A stretch of 64,000 bases of DNA from Streptomyces durocortorensis (lineage in GTDB: Bacteria; Actinomycetota; Actinomycetes; Streptomycetales; Streptomycetaceae), in the NCBI RefSeq assembly GCF_031760065.1, contig NZ_CP134500.1, positions 1,302,001 to 1,366,000 on the forward strand, in the 5' to 3' direction. The stretch's first letter is position 1. Every line of letters begins with the position of its first letter. Below are positions 44,028 through 52,085 of the stretch, piece after piece. Position numbers and translations under genes: made by a program. Under the pieces are notes generated by a model that had not been told where the DNA came from, searched no databases, and saw only the letters and a program-made list of their open reading frames with translations.

Positions 44028-45449
44028 CTAGCCGACCGAACCCTCCATCTGCAGCTCGATCAGCCGGTTCAGCTCCAGGGCGTACTCCATGGGCAGCTCC
44101 TTCGCGATCGGCTCGACGAAGCCGCGCACGATCATCGCCATGGCCTCGAACTCCGTGAGTCCGCGGCTCATGAGGTAGAAGAGCTGGTCCTCGGAGACCT
44201 TGGAGACGGTCGCCTCGTGGCCCATCGACACGTCGTCCTCGCGGACGTCGACGTAGGGGTAGGTGTCGGAACGCGAGATCGTGTCGACCAGCAGAGCGTC
44301 GCAGAGGACGTTGGACTTCGCGCCCGGCGCGCCCTCCCCGATCTCGATCAGACCGCGGTAGGACGTACGGCCGCCGCCTCGCGCCACCGACTTGGAGACG
44401 ATGTTGGAGGAGGTGTTCGGGGCCATGTGGACCATCTTGGCGCCGGCGTCCTGGTGCTGGCCCTCGCCCGCGAAGGCGATGGACAGGGTCTCGCCCTTGG
44501 CGTGCTCGCCCATCAGGTAGACGGCGGGGTACTTCATGGTGACCTTGGAGCCGATGTTGCCGTCGACCCACTCCATGGTCGCGCCCTCGTAGGCCACGGC
44601 CCGCTTGGTCACCAGGTTGTAGACGTTGTTCGACCAGTTCTGGATGGTCGTGTAGCGGCAGCGGCCGCCCTTCTTCACGATGATCTCGACCACGGCGCTG
44701 TGCAGCGAGTCCGAGGAGTAGATCGGGGCGGTGCAGCCCTCGACGTAGTGGACGTAGGCGTCCTCGTCGACGATGATCAGCGTCCGCTCGAACTGGCCCA
44801 TGTTCTCCGTGTTGATACGGAAGTAGGCCTGGAGCGGGATGTCCACGTGGACGCCCTTGGGGACGTAGATGAACGATCCGCCGGACCACACGGCCGTGTT
44901 CAGCGAGGCGAACTTGTTGTCGCCGACCGGGATGACGGTGCCGAAGTACTCCTTGAAGAGCTCCGGGTGCTCCTTCAGCGCGGTGTCGGTGTCCAGGAAG
45001 ATGACGCCCTGCTCCTCCAGGTCCTCGCGGATCTGGTGGTAGACGACCTCGGACTCGTACTGCGCGGCGACACCGGCGACGAGGCGCTGCTTCTCCGCCT
45101 CGGGGATGCCGAGCTTGTCGTAGGTGTTCTTGATGTCCTCGGGCAGGTCCTCCCAGGAGGCCGCCTGCTTCTCCGTGGACCGCACGAAGTACTTGATGTT
45201 GTCGAAGTCGATGCCCGACAGGTCCGAGCCCCAGCTGGGCATCGGCTTCTTGTCGAAGAGCCTGAGGCCCTTGAGCCGCAGCTTCAGCATCCACTCGGGC
45301 TCGTTCTTCTTCTCCGAGATGTCGCGGACGACAGCCTCGGACAGACCGCGCTTCGCCGCCGCGCCTGCCGCGTCGGAGTCGGCCCAGCCGAATTCGTACG
45401 TGCCCAGACCCTCGAGCTCAGGGTGGGCAGTCTCCGTGGGGAGCGTCAT
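44028..45449 (-). CDS. sufB: SufB scaffold subunit
   Basis: This 473-residue protein is the main Fe-S scaffold subunit. The conserved elements are [38 protein letters not shown] with the conserved Cys, [20 protein letters not shown], and [25 protein letters not shown]. The ATG at 45449 overlaps the sufR stop by 4 bases, so the repressor and SufB are co-translated. Confidence 0.96.
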   Translation of the reverse strand: MTLPTETAHPELEGLGTYEFGWADSDAAGAAAKRGLSEAVVRDISEKKNEPEWMLKLRLKGLRLFDKKPMPSWGSDLSGIDFDNIKYFVRSTEKQAASWEDLPEDIKNTYDKLGIPEAEKQRLVAGVAAQYESEVVYHQIREDLEEQGVIFLDTDTALKEHPELFKEYFGTVIPVGDNKFASLNTAVWSGGSFIYVPKGVHVDIPLQAYFRINTENMGQFERTLIIVDEDAYVHYVEGCTAPIYSSDSLHSAVVEIIVKKGGRCRYTTIQNWSNNVYNLVTKRAVAYEGATMEWVDGNIGSKVTMKYPAVYLMGEHAKGETLSIAFAGEGQHQDAGAKMVHMAPNTSSNIVSKSVARGGGRTSYRGLIEIGEGAPGAKSNVLCDALLVDTISRSDTYPYVDVREDDVSMGHEATVSKVSEDQLFYLMSRGLTEFEAMAMIVRGFVEPIAKELPMEYALELNRLIELQMEGSVG

Positions 45450-46189
45450 GCGGGGTTCCTCCCGGCCGTGCTTGCAGATGCTGAATGGGTGGTCTTGGGG
45501 GGTGCTGCGTGGCCACTGCGCGGCACGTATGTCGTGCACACGCCGTCGCCGTGGGCGAGGGTGGCCAGACGCTGCACATGGGTCCCGAGGAGGCTGGAGA
45601 AGAACTCCGTCTCCGCCTCGCACAGCTGCGGGAACTGCTCGGCGACATGCGCCACCGGGCAGTGGTGCTGGCACAGCTGCTCGCCCTGCTGGTGGCCGGG
45701 CGCGCTTCGCGCCGTAGCAGCGTACCCGTCGGCCGTCAGGGCCCTGGCCAGCGCCTCCGTACGGCGCTCGGGCTCCGCCGCCTCGACCGCGGCGCGGTAC
45801 GCCTCGCCCGTCGCGGCCATCCGGGCACGGGCGAAGGCGATGACCGCGTCTTCACCCCCGGACTCGGCGATGAAGCGCAGGGCGTCGGCGGCCAGCTTGT
45901 CGTAGGACTGGTCGAAGGCGTCCCGGCCGCAGTCCGTCAGGGCGAACACCTTGGCGGGCCTGCCGCGGGTCCGTGCTCCGTAGACCCGCTGTTCACGGGC
46001 TTCGACGACATCGTCGGAGACGAGGGCGTCCAGGTGGCGGCGGACGGCGGCCTGGGTGAGGCCTACGCGCTTGGCGAGATCGGCGACGGTGGACGGGCCG
46101 TGGTCCAGGATGGAGCGCGCGACCCGGTTGCGCGTCGAGCGCTCTCCGGTCGCGAGTTCCTCCTGGGGAGCCCGTCCGTCGTATTTCAC
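45446..46189 (-). CDS. sufR: SufR-type Fe-S responsive repressor
   Basis: This 247-residue regulator has an N-terminal DeoR/ArsR-like winged helix ([37 protein letters not shown]). Its C-terminal domain holds the cluster-binding cysteines, visible as [24 protein letters not shown]. SufR represses the suf operon when its cluster is present. I chose the GTG at 46189, which abuts the predicted SufR operator; the open frame from 46261 would extend across that site and is unlikely. The message may be leaderless. Confidence 0.9.
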   Translation of the reverse strand: MKYDGRAPQEELATGERSTRNRVARSILDHGPSTVADLAKRVGLTQAAVRRHLDALVSDDVVEAREQRVYGARTRGRPAKVFALTDCGRDAFDQSYDKLAADALRFIAESGGEDAVIAFARARMAATGEAYRAAVEAAEPERRTEALARALTADGYAATARSAPGHQQGEQLCQHHCPVAHVAEQFPQLCEAETEFFSSLLGTHVQRLATLAHGDGVCTTYVPRSGHAAPPKTTHSASASTAGRNPA

Positions 46190-46202
46190 AACACCATTGT
46201 TG
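46189..46202. promoter_or_regulatory. SufR operator (CAAC-N6-GTTG)
   Basis: CAAC-ACCATT-GTTG fits the 14-bp palindrome CAAC-N6-GTTG that I recall for SufR of Streptomyces avermitilis. It overlaps the first base of the sufR start codon, so binding would block transcription start or clearance. Confidence 0.65.
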
Positions 46203-46261
46203 CGTAATTCGTTCGACCCTGACAACCACGGTCCGAAACGATCTACGGTGTGGTTCGTCAC

Positions 46262-46275
46262 TTAGGGTTACCTAA
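46262..46275. promoter_or_regulatory. TTAGG-GTTA-CCTAA dyad between sufR and the ABC exporter
   Basis: The palindrome has perfect 5-bp arms. The half-sites equal the ends of a DtxR/DmdR iron box, but the spacer is 4 bases rather than 9, so it is not a standard iron box. It could serve either divergent gene. Confidence 0.35.
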
Positions 46276-46325
46276 TCTGGCCCCGGGGCGGGGTCCCCGC
46301 CGGGCCCTGCCTAGACTTCCTTGCC

Positions 46326-47252
46326 ATGGAGAACGAGCCCGTCGTACAGGTCAGCGGCCTGGTGAAGCGGTACGGCACGAAGACCGCGGTGGACGGCCTC
46401 GATCTGGCGGTCCCGGCCGCCGCGGTGACCGCCGTGCTCGGCCCGAACGGCGCCGGGAAGACCACCACGATCGAGACCTGCGAGGGCTACCGCCGCCCCG
46501 ACGCCGGCACCGTACGGGTCCTCGGGCTCGACCCGGTCGCCGAGGCGGAGCGGCTGCGCCCCCGGATCGGGGTGATGCTCCAGTCCGGCGGGATCTACTC
46601 CGGCGCCCGGGCCGAGGAGATGCTCCGCCACATGGCGAAGCTGCACGCCCACCCCCTCGACGTGGACGCCCTGATCGAGCGCCTCGGCCTCGGCTCCTGC
46701 GGCCGCACCACCTACCGGCGGCTCTCCGGCGGCCAGCAGCAGCGGCTCGCCCTGGCCATGGCGGTCGTCGGCCGGCCCGAGCTGGTATTCCTGGACGAGC
46801 CGACGGCGGGCCTGGACCCGCAGGCCCGCCGCTCCACCTGGGACCTGGTGCGCGAGCTGCGCGCCGACGGGGTCTCCGTGGTGCTCACCACCCACTTCAT
46901 GGACGAGGCCGAAGCCCTCGCCGACGACGTCGCGATCATCGACGCGGGCCGGGTCATCGCCCAGGGCAGCCCCGAGCAGCTCTGCCGGGGCGGCGCGGAG
47001 AACACCCTGCGCTTCACCGGCCGCCCCGGGCTCGACCTCGGCTCGCTGGTCAAGGCGCTCCCCGACGGCTCCGGGGCGGCCGAGCCGCTGCCGGGGACGT
47101 ACCGCATCACCGGGAGCATCGACCCGCAGCTGCTGGCCACCGTGACCTCCTGGTGCGCCCAGCACGGCGTGATGCCCGAGGGCATCTCCGTCGAGCGGCA
47201 CACCCTGGAGGACGTCTTCCTCGAACTGACCGGCAAGGAGCTGCGCGCATGA
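46326..47252 (+). CDS. ABC exporter ATP-binding subunit (DrrA-like)
   Basis: This 308-residue ATPase has Walker A GPNGAGKTTT, a Q-loop in GVMLQSGGIYSGA, signature LSGGQQQRLALAMAVVG and Walker B LVFLDEPTAGLDPQARR. The C-terminal 80 residues are of the drug-export DrrA type. It overlaps the permease gene as ATGA. In actinomycetes a similar ABC pair next to suf and ctaA is conserved, so a house-keeping or assembly role is possible. Confidence 0.92.
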   Translation: MENEPVVQVSGLVKRYGTKTAVDGLDLAVPAAAVTAVLGPNGAGKTTTIETCEGYRRPDAGTVRVLGLDPVAEAERLRPRIGVMLQSGGIYSGARAEEMLRHMAKLHAHPLDVDALIERLGLGSCGRTTYRRLSGGQQQRLALAMAVVGRPELVFLDEPTAGLDPQARRSTWDLVRELRADGVSVVLTTHFMDEAEALADDVAIIDAGRVIAQGSPEQLCRGGAENTLRFTGRPGLDLGSLVKALPDGSGAAEPLPGTYRITGSIDPQLLATVTSWCAQHGVMPEGISVERHTLEDVFLELTGKELRA

Positions 47253-48016
47253 GCGCCGGTACGTACACCCCGCGCCCCGGCGCCGCCCCGCTCCCCCGGA
47301 TGATCGCCGCGCAGACGGCGCTGGAGACCCGGATGCTGCTGCGTAACGGCGAGCAGCTGCTGCTGACGGTGATCATCCCGACGCTGCTCCTCGTGCTGTT
47401 CAGCGCGGTCGACATCGTGGACACCGGCTCGGGCGCTTCGGTCGACTTCCTGGCCCCGGGCGTCCTCGCTCTCGCCGTGATGTCCACCGCCTTCACCGGC
47501 CAGGCCATCGCCACCGGCTTCGAGCGCCGTTACGGGGTCCTCAAGCGGCTCGGGGCCTCGCCGCTGCCACGCTGGGCGCTGATGACCGCGAAGACCCTGT
47601 CGGTGCTGGTCACCGAGGTGCTCCAGATCGTGCTGCTGACGGCCATCGCCTTCGCGCTGGGCTGGTCGCCCTCGGGCGACCCGCTGTCCGTCCTGCTGCT
47701 CCTCGTCCTGGGGACCGCCGCGTTCTCCGGGCTCGGGCTGCTGATGGCCGGAACGCTGAAGGCCGAGGCGACGCTCGCCGCCGCCAACCTGGTGTTCCTG
47801 CTGCTGCTGGTCGGCGGCGGGGTGATCGTGCCGCTGGACAAGTTCCCGGACGCGGTGCAGTCGGTGCTGGGGCTGCTCCCCATCTCGGCGCTCTCCGAGG
47901 GGCTGCGGGACGTCCTCCAGCACGGCGCGTCGATGCCGTGGGCCCAGGCCGGAATCCTCGCGGTCTGGGCGGTGCTGGGGCTGGGCGCGGCGGCCAGGTT
48001 CTTCCGCTGGGAGTAG
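47249..48016 (+). CDS. ABC exporter permease (DrrB/ABC-2 type)
   Basis: This 255-residue membrane protein has six helices and the ABC-2 family pattern (LRNGEQLLLTVIIPTLLLVLF, FERRYGVLKRLGASPLPRW, GLLPISALSEGLRDVL). It partners the ATPase encoded just upstream. Conserved placement before ctaA makes a link to respiratory assembly or heme handling conceivable, but there is no direct sequence evidence. Confidence 0.9.
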   Translation: MSAGTYTPRPGAAPLPRMIAAQTALETRMLLRNGEQLLLTVIIPTLLLVLFSAVDIVDTGSGASVDFLAPGVLALAVMSTAFTGQAIATGFERRYGVLKRLGASPLPRWALMTAKTLSVLVTEVLQIVLLTAIAFALGWSPSGDPLSVLLLLVLGTAAFSGLGLLMAGTLKAEATLAAANLVFLLLLVGGGVIVPLDKFPDAVQSVLGLLPISALSEGLRDVLQHGASMPWAQAGILAVWAVLGLGAAARFFRWE

Positions 48017-48073
48017 GGCCGGCAGCGGGGACCTTCACGGGCAAGCGGGTACGAACCCACCCCTCGTGAAATC

Positions 48074-49081
48074 ATGCACAAGCCCCGTCCTACGATGGTC
48101 CGCGTGGAAACCCCCATCTCCCTCATCGCCAAGCGCTGGACGCCGTCCACCCGGGTGGTGAAGCGCGCAGCGCTCTCCGCCGTCATGATGAGCGTCTTCA
48201 TCATCGTCACGGGCGGAGCGGTCCGGCTGACCGGTTCGGGGCTCGGCTGCGACACCTGGCCCAAGTGCACCGACGACAGTCTGTTCGCGACGCCCGAACA
48301 GGGTCTGCACGGCGCGATCGAGTTCGGCAACCGGATGCTGACCTACGTCCTGTCGGCGGCCGTCGGCTGGGCGATCATCGCGGTCAGCTGCCTCAAGCCG
48401 CGCCGCCGCAAGCTGACCCGGCTGGCCTGGTCGCAGTTCTGGATCGTGCTGGGGAACGCGGTCCTCGGCGGGATCACGGTCTGGGCGGGCCTCAACCCGT
48501 GGACGGTGGCCGGGCACTTCCTGCTCGCCAACGCCCTCCTCGCGGTCACGGTGATCACCTGGGTGCGGGTCGGCGAGGGCGACGGACCGCCGCGCCCGCG
48601 CGCGCCCCTGCCGGTGCGACGGCTGGCCTGGGCGATCGTGGCGACCACGGTGGTCCTGATCGTGCTCGGCACCACGGTGACCGGTTCCGGCAAGCACGCG
48701 GGCGACAGCAGCGACGTGCCGCGCATGCCGTGGGACTGGTCGGCGGCCGCCCATGTGCACGCCATCGCCGCCTGGGTGGTCTGCGCCCTGGCCATCGCCA
48801 TGTGGCTGGCCCTGCGGGTGGTGGACGCGCCCGCCGACACCCGGGCCCGCGCCCGCGATCTGCTGGTCGTGCTGCTCGCCCAGGGCGCGATCGGGTACGT
48901 CCAGTACTTCACCGAGGTCCCCGAGATCCTGGTGGGCATCCACATGTTCGGCTCGGCCATCATGTGGATCGCCGTGATCCGCCTCGTGATGAGCATGCGC
49001 GAGCGCGACGACGAGGCACCCGCCCCGCTGCCCGGCCCGTCCGCCGGGCGACCGGAGACGGCGACGGCCACAGCCGTCTGA
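48074..49081 (+). CDS. ctaA: heme A synthase
   Basis: This protein of about 335 residues has eight transmembrane helices and oxidises the C8 methyl group of heme O to make heme A for cytochrome aa3. The first extracellular loop has the Cys pair in GLGCDTWPKC, followed by EFGNRMLTYVLS. Heme-ligand histidines sit in WTVAGHFLLA, WSAAAHVHAIAAW and EILVGIHMFGS. The start is uncertain: ATG 48074 and ATG 48095 lack a ribosome binding site. A -10-like TACGAT at 48091-48096 suggests a leaderless start at GTG 48104 (VETPISLIAKRW). Confidence 0.93.
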   Translation: MHKPRPTMVRVETPISLIAKRWTPSTRVVKRAALSAVMMSVFIIVTGGAVRLTGSGLGCDTWPKCTDDSLFATPEQGLHGAIEFGNRMLTYVLSAAVGWAIIAVSCLKPRRRKLTRLAWSQFWIVLGNAVLGGITVWAGLNPWTVAGHFLLANALLAVTVITWVRVGEGDGPPRPRAPLPVRRLAWAIVATTVVLIVLGTTVTGSGKHAGDSSDVPRMPWDWSAAAHVHAIAAWVVCALAIAMWLALRVVDAPADTRARARDLLVVLLAQGAIGYVQYFTEVPEILVGIHMFGSAIMWIAVIRLVMSMRERDDEAPAPLPGPSAGRPETATATAV

Positions 49082-49099
49082 GAGAGCTCTCTACCGGAG

Positions 49100-49128
49100 G
49101 GGGCGACGGGCTGGGTGCCCGTCGCCCC
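49100..49128. terminator. terminator between ctaA and the amidohydrolase
   Basis: The arms GGGGCGACGGGC (49100-49111) and GCCCGTCGCCCC (49117-49128) form a 12-bp stem with a TGGGT loop. It lies between convergent genes and can serve both. Confidence 0.75.
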
Positions 49129-49145
49129 TCCCGTATGACGGCTCC

Positions 49146-50279
49146 TCACCCCAGCCCGTACACCCGGCGCGCGTTTCCCGACCCGATCATCGCGGCGACC
49201 CGGGCCGCGTCGCCCCGGGTCCACGCGCCGTCCGCCACCCAGTCCCCCAGCACCCGGCCCAGCGCCTCGCGGAACTGCCGCGCGCCCACCAGGTGCAGCT
49301 CCGGCAGCCCCCGGGCCCCGCTGGAGAACAGCAGCTTGCCGAACGGCGCGAGCTCCAGGATCTCCGCCAGCACGCCCGCGGCCCGCGCCCCGGTCCGCGC
49401 CGGCACGGTCCCCAGGTCGGCGTAGACGTGCGGGTACCGGCCCGCCAGCGCGGCGGCCTGCCGGTGGTACGGGTACCCGTGCAGCAGGACCAGGTCGCAG
49501 CCGTGGCCCTCGGTCGCGGCGGCGAAGTCCGCGAGGCACGCCGGGTCCCCGGCGCCCAGGCGCAGTTGCAGCGGCAGCCCGCAGGCGACCGCGCTCCACC
49601 GCAGATGGTCCAGCAGCTCCGGCTCGGCGGACGCCCCGCGGCCGCCGCCCCGCAGCACCGCGCCCCGGCGGGCGGCCCGGCGCTCCGCGTCCCGCCGGGC
49701 GAGCCAGCGCCCGGCCGCCGCCCGCACCCGGACCGGCCCCGGCGGCTCGGGCGCGGCTGCGCGGGCGTCCGGGGCACGGGTGACGGAGCTGAACGCGACA
49801 GCCGAGGAGGCGGCGGTGTGCACGGCCTCGCCGAGGTTGACCAGGAAGGTGTCGACGGTCCCGGAGGTGTCGGCGACCTGCTCGGCGAGGACTTCCAGGC
49901 GGACGATCTCGCGGGCCTCGGACCCGGCCGCCGATGCCATCTCGGCCGGGCCCGTGAGGTCGCCGGGGAGACCGGTGTCGACGAGGTGGGCGGTGACGCC
50001 GGTGGCGCGCAGCAGCCGGCGGGAGGTCTCCGCGACGCCCAGCTCCCGGCGGCGGGCCAGATAGCGGGCGGGCGGGCAGTGCGCTTCGAGGCCCAGCAGG
50101 GGCGGGCACCAGCGGCGCACGGCGAAGCCGGTCTGGGTGTCGAAGAAGGTGGTGCCGGGGGCGGCCGGGGCCGGGGCGGCGGTGAGCCGGGCCTCGAAGG
50201 TGCCGAGGCCCAGCTCCGTACGGAGGATGCCGTGGCAGTTCTGGTCGACCAGGTCGGCCACGGGCACGGTGTCGGTCAT
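49146..50279 (-). CDS. amidohydrolase_2-like protein, metal site possibly degenerate
   Basis: This 377-residue protein resembles the TIM-barrel amidohydrolases of the FluG N-terminal/Amidohydro_2 group (VADLVDQNCHGILRTELGLG, CDLVLLHGYPYHRQAAALA, PHVYADLGTVPARTGA, LLFSSGARGLPELHLVGARQF). The first-strand motif reads QNCHG where many relatives have an HxH-type pair, and FSSGARG stands where an Asp is usual. Catalytic metal binding may therefore be altered. It lies alone between ctaA and the small gene at 50374. Confidence 0.7.
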   Translation of the reverse strand: MTDTVPVADLVDQNCHGILRTELGLGTFEARLTAAPAPAAPGTTFFDTQTGFAVRRWCPPLLGLEAHCPPARYLARRRELGVAETSRRLLRATGVTAHLVDTGLPGDLTGPAEMASAAGSEAREIVRLEVLAEQVADTSGTVDTFLVNLGEAVHTAASSAVAFSSVTRAPDARAAAPEPPGPVRVRAAAGRWLARRDAERRAARRGAVLRGGGRGASAEPELLDHLRWSAVACGLPLQLRLGAGDPACLADFAAATEGHGCDLVLLHGYPYHRQAAALAGRYPHVYADLGTVPARTGARAAGVLAEILELAPFGKLLFSSGARGLPELHLVGARQFREALGRVLGDWVADGAWTRGDAARVAAMIGSGNARRVYGLG

Positions 50280-50373
50280 CCGGGGCTCCCTGGGACGGCG
50301 TGCGTATGCACGGCCTAACGGGTGAACCCCGGGTCAGGTGTTGCCCGGGAGGCGGGGAAAGCGCCCGTGCCGC

Positions 50374-50751
50374 TCAGCGGTCGTTGGAGGGGCCGCCGAT
50401 CTGCATCCCGGCCATCCGGGACCACTCGTACGGGCCGGTGCGGACCTTGAGTGCGAACTCGCCGTCGAACTCCTCGTGAAGCGTGATGCCGGACTTCTTC
50501 GCCGCGCTCTCGGCGACGGCGTAGGTCGGTGCGACGAGGTCGCCCCAGGCGCCGTCCTCGCCGACCAGGACGATACGGGCGCCCGCCTGGCCGATGTAGG
50601 CGAGCTGCCCCTCGGCGCCGCCGTGCTCCTTGGCGAAGGAGCCGATCTCGCGGGCGAGCTTCGCCGCCCTGCGCTCCGCGCGCGCCGCCTTCCTGGCGTC
50701 GGTGCGCGAGGTCTGCTCGGTGTCTGCCGCTTCTGCTGCCTTCTCTGCCAT
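50374..50751 (-). CDS. conserved hypothetical protein downstream of ctaB
   Basis: This 125-residue protein begins with an Ala/Lys/Arg-rich helical segment (TDARKAARAERRAAKLAREIG) followed by a small globular part (QLAYIGQAGARIVLVGEDGAWGDLVAPTYAVAESA, EFALKVRTGPYEWSRMAGMQIGG). I recognise no family. The ATG at 50751 is chosen because upstream codons are not conserved-looking. A strong terminator separates it from ctaB. Confidence 0.7.
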   Translation of the reverse strand: MAEKAAEAADTEQTSRTDARKAARAERRAAKLAREIGSFAKEHGGAEGQLAYIGQAGARIVLVGEDGAWGDLVAPTYAVAESAAKKSGITLHEEFDGEFALKVRTGPYEWSRMAGMQIGGPSNDR

Positions 50752-50784
50752 GGACAGGATGCTACCGACGAGTAGATCAACTGG

Positions 50785-50828
50785 CGACGGGCGGGTCACG
50801 TGGCTTGTGCCACGTGACCCGCCCGTCG
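50785..50828 (-). terminator. ctaB terminator
   Basis: The arms 50785-50803 and 50810-50828 pair perfectly over 19 bp with the loop CTTGTG, 14 bases after the ctaB stop. Confidence 0.85.
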
Positions 50829-50842
50829 GCCCTTGAGAGTGC

Positions 50843-51790
50843 TCAGCGGAGGAAGGGGTCCACCGCGACGGCGAGGAAGAGGAGGGAGACGTAGGTGATG
50901 GACCAGTGGAACAGCCGCATCTCCTTGAGCTTGCCGCCGGTCACCCCGGCCCTGGCCCGGTTCTGCAGGCCGTGGGCCTCCCAGAGCCAGAAACCGCCCG
51001 CCAGCAGGGCCACCGCTGTGTAGAACCAGCCGGTGTAGCCCAGCGGGGTGAGCAGGAGGGAGACTCCGACCATCACCCAGCTGTAGATGACGATCTGCCG
51101 GGCGACCACCCGGTTGGAGGCGATGACCGGGAGCATCGGGACGCCGACCCGGGCGTAGTCCTCCTTGACCTTCATCGACAGCGGCCAGTAATGCGGCGGC
51201 GTCCAGAAGAAGATGACGGCGAAGAGGATGACGGCGGCCCAGGAGAGGGAGTTCGTCACGGAGGACCAGCCGATGAGCACCGGCAGGCAGCCCGCGATCC
51301 CGCCCCAGATGATGTTCTGCGAGGTGCGGCGCTTCAGCAGCATCGTGTAGACGACGACGTAGAAGAGGAGCGCGCCGAGCGCGAGGGCTGCGGAGAGCCA
51401 GTTGACGAGCAGCCCGAACCAGAGGGTGGAGACCACCCCGAGGGAGATGCCGAACACCAGGCACTCACGCGGGCTGACCATCCCGGTGACCAGCGGGCGC
51501 TGCGAGGTGCGGTCCATCAGCGCGTCGATGTCGCGGTCGATGTACATGTTGAGCGCGTTGGCACCGCCGGCGGAGAGATAGCCCCCGACGGTGGTGGTGA
51601 GAACGAGCCACAGGTCGGGTACACCCTGGGCAGCGAGGAACATCACCGGAACGGTGGTGATGAGCAACAGCTCGATGATTCGTGGCTTGGTAAGCGCCAC
51701 GAATGCCTTGACGCGGGCCCCGAACGGGCGATGGCCCCCTGGGCTGGGAGTCAAGGCGACCCCTGCGGGTCGGGACTCGACGGCCGTCAC
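50843..51790 (-). CDS. ctaB: protoheme IX farnesyltransferase (heme O synthase)
   Basis: This 315-residue UbiA-family enzyme has nine hydrophobic helices and farnesylates protoheme to heme O. The two Asp-rich motifs are [20 protein letters not shown] and [18 protein letters not shown] chose the GTG at 51790 because caggggt precedes it at good spacing; other upstream GTGs are possible. It is divergent from tkt and, with ctaA nearby, completes the heme A branch. Confidence 0.95.
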   Translation of the reverse strand: MTAVESRPAGVALTPSPGGHRPFGARVKAFVALTKPRIIELLLITTVPVMFLAAQGVPDLWLVLTTTVGGYLSAGGANALNMYIDRDIDALMDRTSQRPLVTGMVSPRECLVFGISLGVVSTLWFGLLVNWLSAALALGALLFYVVVYTMLLKRRTSQNIIWGGIAGCLPVLIGWSSVTNSLSWAAVILFAVIFFWTPPHYWPLSMKVKEDYARVGVPMLPVIASNRVVARQIVIYSWVMVGVSLLLTPLGYTGWFYTAVALLAGGFWLWEAHGLQNRARAGVTGGKLKEMRLFHWSITYVSLLFLAVAVDPFLR

Positions 51791-52085
51791 GCACACCCCT
51801 GACAGAGAAATCCCAGCAAGCTCCGGGCGTGGAGGCCCGGTGAAGACTTGCGCGAACCCGACCACTGTAGACGTTGGGGATACGCCGTCCTTCGCGGGGG
51901 TGGGGTCGTGTTGGGGGTGACTGTGTACCCGGGGGGGGCGCTTTCCGCCGGGAGGCGAACCGACCGGCTCGCCCGCACCCTGGAAAGTGCTCGGAAGGTG
52001 TCCCCCGCGGCGGGGGTAGGCTCGACAGCGCCCGGTGCGGTAACAGTCACCGGTTTACGACAGTGGAGAGGAGCCCTGACTCAGG
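51791..52085. promoter_or_regulatory. ctaB-tkt divergent promoter region
   Basis: This 295-base region has no gene and must hold promoters for ctaB (minus) and the tkt operon (plus). A -10-like TACAGT on the minus strand lies near 51866-51871, but I cannot place a convincing -35. No strong dyad is seen. Confidence 0.4.

Noticed and set aside
46190..46261. Upstream extension of sufR to a GTG at 46261
   Set aside because: It would run through the CAAC-N6-GTTG site and the promoter region and adds no conserved sequence.
46262..46275. Canonical DtxR/DmdR iron box
   Set aside because: The half-sites match but the spacer is 4 rather than 9 bases, so I list it only as a dyad.
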